Of a stretch of 9,779 nucleotides of DNA, positions 1 through 7,402 are shown in pieces. Each line of letters begins with the position of its first letter. Within the stretch, counting starts at the first letter, position 1. This DNA comes from Bacteroidales bacterium (GTDB lineage Bacteria > Bacteroidota > Bacteroidia > Bacteroidales > UBA932): NCBI GenBank assembly GCA_017615435.1, contig JAGAAF010000035.1, positions 1 to 9,779 of the forward strand. Direction: 5' to 3'. The notes under the pieces were generated by a model, which saw only the letters and a list, made by a program, of their open reading frames with translations, ran no database searches and was not told the DNA's origin. A program made the translations under genes and the position numbers.

Positions 1-1
1 C

Positions 2-1231
2 CTGATGATACTTCTCCTGTCGGAGACGGTGGGTCTATGGATACTCGAGCGGAAAATGAACATCCCAGCCGACCGTATGACCGCGGCGCGATGGGTCTAC
101 CAGCTCAGCATCTTCTCCTTCCTCGCCAGCGTGCTCGCCATCCCCTACAAAAGCATCATCACGGCGAAAGAGAATATGAAGGTCTATGCCTACTGCAGCA
201 TAGTGGAGGCCGTCCTCAAGCTCGGCGCCGTCTTCCTGCTGGCCGTCTCCCCCATCGACAAGCTCATCTTCTACGCAGTCCTTATGCTAGTCGTGAGCGT
301 GGGCACGAACGCGTTCTATCCTTTCTATTGCCTGCGCTTCTACCCCGAATGCAAGGGCCGGCCGGAGTGGGACCGCGAGCTCGGGCGCGAGATAGTGGGG
401 TTCAACGGCTGGGGAGTGATCGGCTCTATGGCCTCGATAGGCAAGAACCAGGGCATCAACATCCTCCTGAATATGTTCTACGGCCCCGCGGTCAACGCTG
501 CGAGGGGTGTGGCGAACATAGTGTATTTCAACATCTACCAGTTCGTGCAGAACTACGTCTTTGCGGTCAACCCGCAAGTCGTTAAAGCCTATGCGGCCGG
601 AGAGCGCGAGGATATGATGAAACTGGTCTTCCAGACTTCCAAGCTCGCCTACTTCCTGCTGTTCGTGGTAGTTCTTCCGCTGATGCTGGAGGTCGAGCAG
701 GTGCTTGACTTGTGGCTCGTGGAAGTGCCGGCGCACGCTGCCGCCTTCACGGTGTGGCTTCTAGCCGCGGCGCTGATCGATTCAATGCACCATCCCCTCT
801 ACTACGCCGTCCAGGCCACGGGAAAGGTCAAATGGTACAACATTATCGTGGGCAGCAGCCAGTTGCTGGTTGTGGTCCTGGCATATGTGGTTTTGAAGTG
901 CGCCAAGGTTCAGCCGGAACTTATTTTCCAGCTCATCTTCGCGTTCTCGATAGTAGCTCAGATACTCCGCATCATAATCACCGGAAAATACGTGGAGATG
1001 AACATCGGGAAATACCTTCTGAAGGTGGTCCTCCCGGTGGCGCTCGTAACCGTGGTCTCACCAGTGCTGCCCTGGCTGGTAGTGCGCAATCTGGACCCGG
1101 GCTTCGGCAGGCTCTGCCTTACCGTGCTGGTAAGCGTCCTTGCAGTCGGCCTTGCCGTGCTGCTCATAGGATTGGACTCATCCGAAAGAAAGAACATACT
1201 GAAACTGCTGAATGGAAGAAAACAGGTATAA
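2..1231 (+). CDS. Wzx-like polysaccharide flippase (MOP/MATE superfamily), 5' partial
   Basis: Inner-membrane protein expected to flip lipid-linked oligosaccharide repeat units to the periplasm. The reading frame is open from base 2, so the start lies outside the window. The 408 residues seen from the first internal ATG (base 5) are strongly hydrophobic with many membrane segments. An early stretch resembling PADRMTAARWVYQLS, followed by IPYKSIITAKE, is typical of Bacteroidota O-antigen/capsule flippases annotated as lipopolysaccharide biosynthesis or MATE-family proteins. Full-length relatives are usually near 480-510 residues, so roughly 80-100 N-terminal residues are missing. The last 20 bases overlap the licD-like gene, which indicates co-transcription and probable translational coupling. 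The family call is recognition by eye; the exact substrate is unknown, although the neighbours imply a phosphate-substituted glycan. Confidence 0.88.
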   Translation: MMILLLSETVGLWILERKMNIPADRMTAARWVYQLSIFSFLASVLAIPYKSIITAKENMKVYAYCSIVEAVLKLGAVFLLAVSPIDKLIFYAVLMLVVSVGTNAFYPFYCLRFYPECKGRPEWDRELGREIVGFNGWGVIGSMASIGKNQGINILLNMFYGPAVNAARGVANIVYFNIYQFVQNYVFAVNPQVVKAYAAGEREDMMKLVFQTSKLAYFLLFVVVLPLMLEVEQVLDLWLVEVPAHAAAFTVWLLAAALIDSMHHPLYYAVQATGKVKWYNIIVGSSQLLVVVLAYVVLKCAKVQPELIFQLIFAFSIVAQILRIIITGKYVEMNIGKYLLKVVLPVALVTVVSPVLPWLVVRNLDPGFGRLCLTVLVSVLAVGLAVLLIGLDSSERKNILKLLNGRKQV

Positions 1232-1985
1232 TCCCGACGGCTCGCAGCTGCGCGACTACCAGCTGAAGCTCCTTGACCTTCTGGTCGAATTCGACCGGCT
1301 GTGCGGGGAGAACGGCATCAGCTGGTGGCTGGACAGCGGCAGTCTGCTCGGCGCGGTGCGCCACGGCGGTTTCATCCCCTGGGACGACGACCTGGACGTG
1401 TGCATACTCCGCAAGGATCTGCCCCGCATCCGGAAGATTCTCCGCGAGCGCACACAGGCGCCCTATGCTTTCAAGGATATGCGCACCGACGGTTATCCCC
1501 GTCTGTGGCCCCGCTTCGTGGACGGCAGCTGCCGGATTATGAGACGCGACCCCGTCAGCGGTCAGCCCAAGGAAGACGAGCTGTGGATCGACATACTGCC
1601 GCTGAGGCCAGGTTGCGCGCGTTTAAAGAAGCTTGTGGATCCGCTCTACGGACGTTGCTACAGACGCATCCTCGGCGCTATCCACGACGGACCGGTGAAG
1701 AAGGTTCTCGCCTATATCCTCTGGCCGCTCGCGATGCTGGGCGCCGGAATCGTCGCTCTTGGCGGACGTCTCTTCCACCGAGGCACCTTGATGCACGACT
1801 TCGGAGTGCCGTTCTACAGCGTCAGAAAGACTCGGGACATCTTCCCTCTGGGCAGTGTTTCCTTCGAAGGGCATCTCTTCCCCGCTCCGGCGGATGCGGA
1901 CAGCTATCTGCGCGGCATCTACGGAGACTATATGAAGCTTCCACCCGAGGAGAAGCGCATTAACCACGAAATAATCTTCCAATGA
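1212..1985 (+). CDS. LicD-family phosphotransferase
   Basis: LicD proteins belong to the nucleotidyltransferase fold and move a phospho-substituent (phosphocholine in the founding member, ribitol phosphate in the related fukutins) from a CDP-activated donor onto a glycan. The 257-residue protein shows the signature: WWLDSGSLLGAVRHGG (about residues 38-53), then the acidic metal-binding cluster WDDDLD (57-62), a downstream IDILP (126-130), and a C-terminal segment with FPLGSVSFEG and YGDYMKLPP, the usual LicD ending. Length is normal for the family. The ATG at 1212 lies inside the end of the flippase gene (20-bp overlap), and the stop overlaps the next start as ATGA. No choline uptake or kinase genes are visible here, so the transferred group cannot be named. 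The CDP-glycerol-type enzyme next door makes polyol phosphate or phosphocholine equally plausible. Confidence 0.93.
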   Translation: MEENRYNPDGSQLRDYQLKLLDLLVEFDRLCGENGISWWLDSGSLLGAVRHGGFIPWDDDLDVCILRKDLPRIRKILRERTQAPYAFKDMRTDGYPRLWPRFVDGSCRIMRRDPVSGQPKEDELWIDILPLRPGCARLKKLVDPLYGRCYRRILGAIHDGPVKKVLAYILWPLAMLGAGIVALGGRLFHRGTLMHDFGVPFYSVRKTRDIFPLGSVSFEGHLFPAPADADSYLRGIYGDYMKLPPEEKRINHEIIFQ

Positions 1986-3145
1986 AGTTCCTCAAGTACC
2001 TGCTGAGCTATCTCGCATTTCCGTTCTCTTTCCTGGTGCCCCGCAGCAGGAAGAAGATCGCGTTCGGCAGTTACAAGGGGACTTTCGACGGAAACGCGAA
2101 ATACCTGTTCATAGAGATGAGCGAAAAGGGTGGGAATGTCGTCTGGCTGTCGCAAGACAGGCACACAGTCTCACTGATCCGTGGCCTCGGCCTGAAGGCT
2201 CTTTGGCTGTTCAGCCTTAAGGGAGCCTGGAGGGCGTTGAGGTCGAAATATTGGATAATAAACTCCTACTCTTCGGATATCCTCTGGGCTTTCAGCGGCG
2301 GAGCAACCGTGATCAATCTATGGCACGGAGTCGGCTTGAAGCGCACGGAGTTCAACTCCACCACCGGTCCTATGTACGACAGGTACATCCGCCGCACCTT
2401 CAAGCAGGCATTCTACCATCCGGAGGCCTACAGGAAGCCTGATTGGCTGCTGACCGCGTCCGATTTCCAGACCTCGATGTTCGCCAACGCCTTCCGCATC
2501 CCCGAGAGCCGCTGCCTGAAGTACGGTTATCCGCGAAACAGGATCCTTGTCTGCGACGAGAAAGCGCGCACGGAGCACATCTCCCACTACGAACCGGCCG
2601 CGACCGCCCAGTTTATTGCAAAGCTTGCCGGTTACTCGGAGGTGTGGATCTATATGCCCACCTGGCGCGATTCCCAGCTCAATGTTTTCACCGAGCAGAT
2701 GGACCTCTCCGCGCTCAACAAGACTATGTCCGAGCGGAACGCGCTGCTTCTCCTGAAGCCCCACCCGAACACCATAATCGGCCCGGTCGAAGGTCTTTCG
2801 AACATAATGCTGATCGAGGGCCAGACCGACGTCTACCCCATACTGCCTTACACAAGCGCACTTATAACCGACTATTCCTCAGTGCTTTACGACTACATCC
2901 TTATGAAGGGCAAAGGAGTTGTGCTGTACACCTACGACCGTTCGTACTACGTCAAGGAGCGAGACTTCTACTACCCATTCGACGAAAACGTTATCGGCCG
3001 GCGGGCGGAGACCTTCGACGACCTGATGAAGGCCGTCGTCGAAGGGCCGGAACCGCTGGACGAGACCGAGCGCAAGGCCCTCGTCGAGAAATTCTGGGGT
3101 ACCAAACCTTTTGAATATGATTTCAGTAATTGTCTGCACATATAA
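1982..3145 (+). CDS. CDP-glycerol glycerophosphotransferase family protein (TagB/TagF-like)
   Basis: Enzymes of this family (Pfam Glyphos_transf) use CDP-glycerol or CDP-ribitol to add polyol phosphate units to lipid-linked glycans at the cytoplasmic membrane face; in Gram-positives they build teichoic acids. The 387-residue protein has the expected landmarks: a basic, hydrophobic N-terminus (MKFLKYLLSY...), NLWHGVGLK (112-120) with the presumed catalytic His, YMPTWRD (224-230), LLLKPHPN (256-263) and ITDYSSVLYDY (295-305), the last three being the donor-binding C-terminal half. Length fits the single-domain TagB-like type rather than the longer TagF polymerases. ATG overlaps the licD stop by 4 bp. 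The glycosyltransferase ATG at 3117 lies inside its last 29 bases. Whether it adds a single unit or polymerises cannot be told from sequence. Confidence 0.93.
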   Translation: MKFLKYLLSYLAFPFSFLVPRSRKKIAFGSYKGTFDGNAKYLFIEMSEKGGNVVWLSQDRHTVSLIRGLGLKALWLFSLKGAWRALRSKYWIINSYSSDILWAFSGGATVINLWHGVGLKRTEFNSTTGPMYDRYIRRTFKQAFYHPEAYRKPDWLLTASDFQTSMFANAFRIPESRCLKYGYPRNRILVCDEKARTEHISHYEPAATAQFIAKLAGYSEVWIYMPTWRDSQLNVFTEQMDLSALNKTMSERNALLLLKPHPNTIIGPVEGLSNIMLIEGQTDVYPILPYTSALITDYSSVLYDYILMKGKGVVLYTYDRSYYVKERDFYYPFDENVIGRRAETFDDLMKAVVEGPEPLDETERKALVEKFWGTKPFEYDFSNCLHI

Positions 3146-4013
3146 CAGGGAGCGATATATAGTCGGGTGCCTGGAGAGGCTCACTGACACGCAGTGCCGG
3201 AACTACGAAGTCCTGGTGGTGGACAACAACAGCACGGACAACACCGCCGGGTTCGTAAAGGCATTTCTGAAAGACAACCCCGATCTGCCGGTAAGGTACC
3301 TGTTCGAACCCGCCCAGGGCCTTTCCAACGCCCGTAACTGCGGGATGAAGCAGGCCAAGGGCGACGTGTTCGTGTTCCTCGACGACGACGCTTTCGTGGA
3401 CGGAGATTACCTGTCGGGCATCGAGGCTTTTCTCAAAACGTATCCCGACACGGCCGCATTCGGCGGTCCGATCGAGCCCCTGTTCGACGAATGCCCTCGC
3501 CCGAAGTGGCTCTGCCATTGGAGTATGGGCTGGGTATCGGCCTACGATATGGGCCGTAAGGTCCGCGAATTCGGCAGCAAGGCCTTCCCCTTCGGCGGCA
3601 ACTCCGGCGTACGCAGGGAGATAGTTGAAAAGGTCGGGCAGTTCAATCCCGAACTCGGCCGCAAAGGCGGCAATATGGACGCCGGCGAGGAGAAAGACTT
3701 CTACAAACGCATACGCTCTATCGGCGGAAAGATACTCTACTGCCCGGAGATGCGTATCAGGCACGTCATTACCGCAAACCGCACTACCCTGGAGTATGTG
3801 GACCGTTTCGCAGACGGAGTCGGCGCAAGCGAGCGCAGACGCACCAAGGCCGACGGCACATACACAAAACGGCTCCTCTCGGAAGCCGTCAAGTGGTGTG
3901 CAACCCTAGTGCTGTTCTTCTGGTATCTTATAACCTTCCGCCCAGTCTGCGGAGCCACTCTGGTCCGCTTCCGCTCGCACGTAACGCGCAAGCTGCTGTC
4001 ATCAGAGCAATAA
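3117..4013 (+). CDS. Family 2 glycosyltransferase (GT-A fold)
   Basis: Transfers a sugar from a nucleotide-sugar donor to a growing lipid-linked saccharide at the inner membrane. The 298 residues show MISVIVCTYN at the very N-terminus, VDNNSTD (35-41), the DXD-type metal motif LDDDAF (88-93), FPFGGNSG (157-164) near the acceptor site and AGEEKDF (189-195) in the position of the catalytic-base ED motif. A hydrophobic segment near 259-274 may anchor the C-terminus in the membrane. I chose ATG 3117 over an in-frame TTG at 3111 because family members begin directly with this beta strand. It overlaps the previous gene by 29 bp, so coupling is likely. The last 86 bases overlap the end of the convergent yfhO gene. 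It is the last gene of the + strand operon visible, and no terminator follows it. Confidence 0.95.
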   Translation: MISVIVCTYNRERYIVGCLERLTDTQCRNYEVLVVDNNSTDNTAGFVKAFLKDNPDLPVRYLFEPAQGLSNARNCGMKQAKGDVFVFLDDDAFVDGDYLSGIEAFLKTYPDTAAFGGPIEPLFDECPRPKWLCHWSMGWVSAYDMGRKVREFGSKAFPFGGNSGVRREIVEKVGQFNPELGRKGGNMDAGEEKDFYKRIRSIGGKILYCPEMRIRHVITANRTTLEYVDRFADGVGASERRRTKADGTYTKRLLSEAVKWCATLVLFFWYLITFRPVCGATLVRFRSHVTRKLLSSEQ

Positions 4014-6396
4014 GCAGATACATCAGCGCCTTGAATACGGCGTTAACGTGATATCCCTTGTAAATCGAATCCGGCCGGAACTCGAACACTATCTCGTGCT
4101 CGCCGGCGGGCACGTTCAGCGCGCGCAGCGTGTAGTCCGCCCTGAAGTGCGGCGCCGCCTCGCCGTCGATATAGGCTTTCCAGCCATAGGGATAATAGAT
4201 TTCAGAGAAAACGGCTGTCTTTTCCGCACCCACCGACGCGGCATAGGTAAGACGGTCGGGGGCGTAGGACGTCAGCGATATGGAGCCTTCGGCGTCGCTC
4301 GCCGGCAGCACGAACGAAGCGAATTTCGCATCCGTCACCGCCTTTGTATGCAGGTCGAGCGTGTTAAGCGCATCGCTCTCCTCACGGGCGTTCTGAGCGA
4401 CCAGCACCTCGTCCACGAACCAGGCGTTGCCATAGTGGGATGGATTGGCCACGGGCACGGCCTTGCCGTCTTTCTCCTGGATTATGTACTTGGTGTTGAG
4501 CATATTGAGCACGCTCATATTGCCCTTCGAGATGTGATAGTCGATAAGGTCCTGATACCTGCGCAGTTTCGCAGCGTGGTAACCACCAATCGAATGAAGG
4601 TAGTATGAGGTGCGCGACTCGTTGAAGGTATTGGTCGTAAGGTTCAGCACCCTGAAATACTCGGGATCCTTGAGCAGCGCCTCTTCGTAATCCGTCTTTT
4701 TGAAATACGCATCGTTGTCCTTTTTGCTCACCCAGTCCGAATCGCCGAAATAGCGCTTGTCAATGGGCCACATATCTATCACCACAAGGGCCGTGAGCGC
4801 AGCTATCACCACTCCGGGTTTGATCTTTCCGGGGAGGAAATAAAGACGCAGAAGCCCGCCGGCTACCAGGATCAGCGCGAACGAACGCCAGGAATCGGCA
4901 CGGAGCATCGATGCCCTTTCCGCCACGAGCGCATCCATAAACCACTGGGGCATCCCTGCGAGCGTACGTGCGTCGTACGAACTTGTGAAACTGCAGATCG
5001 AGCCTCCGAACACGGCGAAAAGCAGGCAGATGCCGGCCGTCACGCCGCCCGAAATGAGCAGCGCTTCGTCCGCTTTCTTCCTGTCCACTTCGCCTTTCAG
5101 CAGCTTGTCCACTGCCAGGAAGCCGAGCAGCGGCATAGCGATCTCAGCCACAACGAGTATGGACGATACAGTTCGGAACTTGTTGTAGAACGGGAAATAA
5201 TCGTAGAACAGCTCCGTCAGGCCCATAAAGTTATGGCCCCACGAAAGCAGGATGGACATCAAGGTCGCGGCGAGCAGCGCCCACTTGTACGGGCCGCACA
5301 CGATCAGGCAGCCGAGCAGGAACAGGAAGCATACGATCGCGCCCACATACACCGGCCCGGCAGTGAAAGGCTGCTCGCCCCAGTAGGTCGGCAGGGCGGA
5401 AGTGAGACTGCGGGCGTACGAAGCGCTTACTCCCTGACGCACGAGCGTCTTGTACATCTTCGAATCCTTGCCCACGTTCGAGCTGGATGCGCCGCCCATA
5501 TAGCCGGGTATCATCAGCGTGAGCGTCTCATCGATTCCGTAGCTCCACGCAGTAGCGTACTCTATATCGAGGCCAGTATTCTTCTCGCCGCCCTTCAAGT
5601 CAGAATGGCCGCCGCGGACCGTCTCCTTCACGTATTCAGAATTGGCCTTCAGGGTGCTGTAGCCCGTACCCACGCCTATTCCCAGCGAGAGGGCGAAAAG
5701 CCCGAGCGCTATTAATAAGTCCTTGATGCGTTTCTCCCTGACGTGGATTACTATCTCGGCTATTCCGAAAAGGCCCATCATCATAAAGAGATAATACGAC
5801 ATCTGCGGGTGCCTCATCAGGCCTATCGAGCTGTAGAGCATAACGAGAGCTATGCCCCAGCCGTATTTCTTGCGGAATATGAGATAGAAGCCGCCGATTA
5901 CGGGCGCCATCATTCCGAGGGTTATGGCTTTGGTTTCGTGGCCGGCGGGGATGATCAGGAAGAAGTACGAACTCATCGCCGCCGCAATCGAGCCGGCGAT
6001 ACTCAGCCATTTGTTTATTCCGAAGGCCCTCATCAGGATAAAGAAGCCCAGGAAATAACCGAGCAGAAGAGCGAGGATGGAGTTCGTGAAAAGGGTCGTG
6101 AGTTTTCTGAAGAACTTGTCCACGGCGCCCACAATCGAAGCGGCCGGATTGGTAGGCTGCTTGACCGTGATCTGGTAACCGGGCATACCGCCGAACATAG
6201 AGTTAGTCCAGTTCGCAGGGGTTTCGGCGTCAGCATTGTACTCCTTGAGTTCGTGGGCCATACCCTTCCACTGGAGGGTGTCGCTCTGACGCAGGACTTT
6301 GCCCTGGATCATAGGCCAGCAATAGACCAGAGCGAGCCCGAGGAACACCAGGGCTGCAACCAGGTAGGCGCCGTATTTTTTGAAAAACTCTTTCAT
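3928..6396 (-). CDS. YfhO-family membrane protein (predicted GT-C glycosyltransferase)
   Basis: Large polytopic protein of 822 residues matching the Bacteroidota YfhO family in length and layout. It has an N-terminal membrane helix (about 10-28), a first extracytoplasmic loop with Asp39 (QSDTLQW) and NWTNSMFGGMPGYQ (62-75), many further helices up to about 540, a soluble domain of about 240 residues (542-785) and a last helix (about 786-806). YfhO proteins are related to GT-C enzymes that use polyprenyl-phosphate sugars; in Bacillus and Listeria YfhO is linked to glycosylation of lipoteichoic acid. The acceptor here is unknown. The ATG is preceded by an A-rich leader, normal for this phylum. 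I find no consensus promoter reading into it, so readthrough from the radical SAM gene is possible. A + strand tRNA promoter overlaps its first codons, and its last 28 codons overlap the convergent glycosyltransferase. Confidence 0.92.
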   Translation of the reverse strand: MKEFFKKYGAYLVAALVFLGLALVYCWPMIQGKVLRQSDTLQWKGMAHELKEYNADAETPANWTNSMFGGMPGYQITVKQPTNPAASIVGAVDKFFRKLTTLFTNSILALLLGYFLGFFILMRAFGINKWLSIAGSIAAAMSSYFFLIIPAGHETKAITLGMMAPVIGGFYLIFRKKYGWGIALVMLYSSIGLMRHPQMSYYLFMMMGLFGIAEIVIHVREKRIKDLLIALGLFALSLGIGVGTGYSTLKANSEYVKETVRGGHSDLKGGEKNTGLDIEYATAWSYGIDETLTLMIPGYMGGASSSNVGKDSKMYKTLVRQGVSASYARSLTSALPTYWGEQPFTAGPVYVGAIVCFLFLLGCLIVCGPYKWALLAATLMSILLSWGHNFMGLTELFYDYFPFYNKFRTVSSILVVAEIAMPLLGFLAVDKLLKGEVDRKKADEALLISGGVTAGICLLFAVFGGSICSFTSSYDARTLAGMPQWFMDALVAERASMLRADSWRSFALILVAGGLLRLYFLPGKIKPGVVIAALTALVVIDMWPIDKRYFGDSDWVSKKDNDAYFKKTDYEEALLKDPEYFRVLNLTTNTFNESRTSYYLHSIGGYHAAKLRRYQDLIDYHISKGNMSVLNMLNTKYIIQEKDGKAVPVANPSHYGNAWFVDEVLVAQNAREESDALNTLDLHTKAVTDAKFASFVLPASDAEGSISLTSYAPDRLTYAASVGAEKTAVFSEIYYPYGWKAYIDGEAAPHFRADYTLRALNVPAGEHEIVFEFRPDSIYKGYHVNAVFKALMYLLIALMTAACALRASGSGPEWLRRLGGRL

Positions 6397-6409
6397 TTTC
6401 TTATCTTTG
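6379..6409 (+). promoter_or_regulatory. Bacteroidota-type promoter for tRNA-Gly
   Basis: TTTG at 6379-6382 (-33 element), exactly 19 bases, then TATCTTTG at 6402-6409 (-7 element) matches the Bacteroidota consensus TTTG-N19-TAnnTTTG without mismatch. It points right, and the tRNA-Gly begins 11 bases after the -7 box, so transcription would start almost at the mature 5' end. The -33 box lies inside the first codons of the oppositely oriented yfhO gene. Confidence 0.85.
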
Positions 6410-6420
6410 CATCGTCATCA

Positions 6421-6491
6421 GCGGGATTAGCACATCGGTAGTGCATCAGCTTCCCAAGCTGAGGAGGCGGGTCCGACTCCCGTATCCCGCT
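6421..6491 (+). tRNA. tRNA-Gly (anticodon CCC)
   Basis: Folds into a complete cloverleaf of 71 nt: acceptor GCGGGAT/ATCCCGC with U73, which is usual for bacterial tRNA-Gly; D stem GCAC/GTGC with loop ATCGGTA; anticodon stem TCAGC/GCTGA with loop TTCCCAA (anticodon at 6453-6455); a 4-nt variable region; and T stem GCGGG/CCCGT. CCA is not encoded. The T loop is TCCGACT, so position 55 (base 6473) is C instead of the almost invariant U that becomes pseudouridine. The gene lies opposite in strand to both neighbours, only 5 bases from the end of the radical SAM gene, with no visible terminator. Confidence 0.96.
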
Positions 6492-6496
6492 CTTCC

Positions 6497-7402
6497 CTAT
6501 TTCTTAACTCTCAGATCAAGCCCTGCGAATATCGTATCCGGGGCAAGGTCGACCACAGCCCTTTCCTCACCGGCCATACAGAATCCGCATCTGTCGCAGA
6601 TTCCGAAGATCTCGCCGGGGCAGGTGGCAGTTTTCGTGCCGTCGGTGTGGATGTAATTGGTCATCCAGCACACCTTCCTGAACTTCAGGTCGCGCATATG
6701 CTTCAGACCCGTTTTGGTGTTCATTATCGGGTAGCCTTTCTTCTTGTAGGCTATGATCAGGTCTATTAACTCCTGCCTCTTCTCCCACGGCAGTGCGAGC
6801 GCCTCGGAGCCGGGGAACGGCGTATGGAAATTCAGCGCTATCTTGTCGATATGCGGGTTCGCTTTCGCGTATTCGATCGCATCTGCGACACCGTCGGCAT
6901 TGAGTACGTTTATGGCCATATTCACGCTCACCGCGGGATGCCCGCTCTCCGCTATGTTCTTCTCCAGTTTCGCGAAGGTGCCTTTGCCCCTGATGCGGTC
7001 GTGACACTCCCCCACACCGTCCATACTCACCCATATGCTGTCCGCGCGCGAGCCGGCGAACGGTTTCTGGCCGTTGGTGGTGATGGTGCAGCTGAAGAAG
7101 CCCAGCTCGTGCGCGAGATCGCACAGATCGTCTATGGTCTTGTCGCCATCAGTCCACAAAGTGGGTTCGCCGCCCTCGAAATCTATAAAACGCGAACCGA
7201 GGGAGTAACAATATTTCAGTTCTTCCCTGATCTGTCCGTAGGTTTTAGTGAGCGGGTCTTTGTGGTTGTAGACCGTGCAGTGCTTGCAGCTGAGGTTGCA
7301 CTTGTCAGACACGAACACCACGCTCTGAAGGGGGGCCTTCCTGCCGAAGAACTTCGCCCTGAACCACCACCAGCCCAGGTATGTCATCTGCCCGAGCGTC
7401 AT
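6497..7402 (-). CDS. Radical SAM enzyme, HpnH-like, with C-terminal cysteine cluster
   Basis: Predicted 301-residue radical SAM enzyme. It carries the 4Fe-4S motif CNLSCKHC (Cys35, 39, 42), GGEP (77-80) and the TIM-barrel core SMDG (126-129). Near the end are further cysteines (245, 261, 269, 272, 275) that could bind an auxiliary cluster. The N-terminal RAKFFGRK before the cluster motif and the C-terminal CDRCGFC followed by RAVVDL recall HpnH, which adds a 5'-deoxyadenosyl radical to the alkene of diploptene in hopanoid synthesis, and related SPASM/twitch proteins. This is resemblance from memory, not an alignment. The open frame extends up to 7543, but the start at 7402 is preferred: its ATG overlaps the ubiA-like stop as ATGA, and the upstream residues are only the shadow of that gene. 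Translational coupling with the prenyltransferase strongly suggests a shared pathway. Confidence 0.9.
   Translation of the reverse strand: MTLGQMTYLGWWWFRAKFFGRKAPLQSVVFVSDKCNLSCKHCTVYNHKDPLTKTYGQIREELKYCYSLGSRFIDFEGGEPTLWTDGDKTIDDLCDLAHELGFFSCTITTNGQKPFAGSRADSIWVSMDGVGECHDRIRGKGTFAKLEKNIAESGHPAVSVNMAINVLNADGVADAIEYAKANPHIDKIALNFHTPFPGSEALALPWEKRQELIDLIIAYKKKGYPIMNTKTGLKHMRDLKFRKVCWMTNYIHTDGTKTATCPGEIFGICDRCGFCMAGEERAVVDLAPDTIFAGLDLRVKK

Noticed and set aside
3123..3764. Long minus-strand frame opposite the glycosyltransferase
   Set aside because: Low-complexity Ala/Val/His/Glu-rich translation with no domain features, mirroring a well-supported gene; a typical shadow in GC-rich DNA.
5743..6441. 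Long plus-strand frame opposite yfhO running into the tRNA
   Set aside because: Translation is His/Arg/Glu-rich without motifs, overlaps the tRNA-Gly gene and is antisense to a convincing membrane protein.
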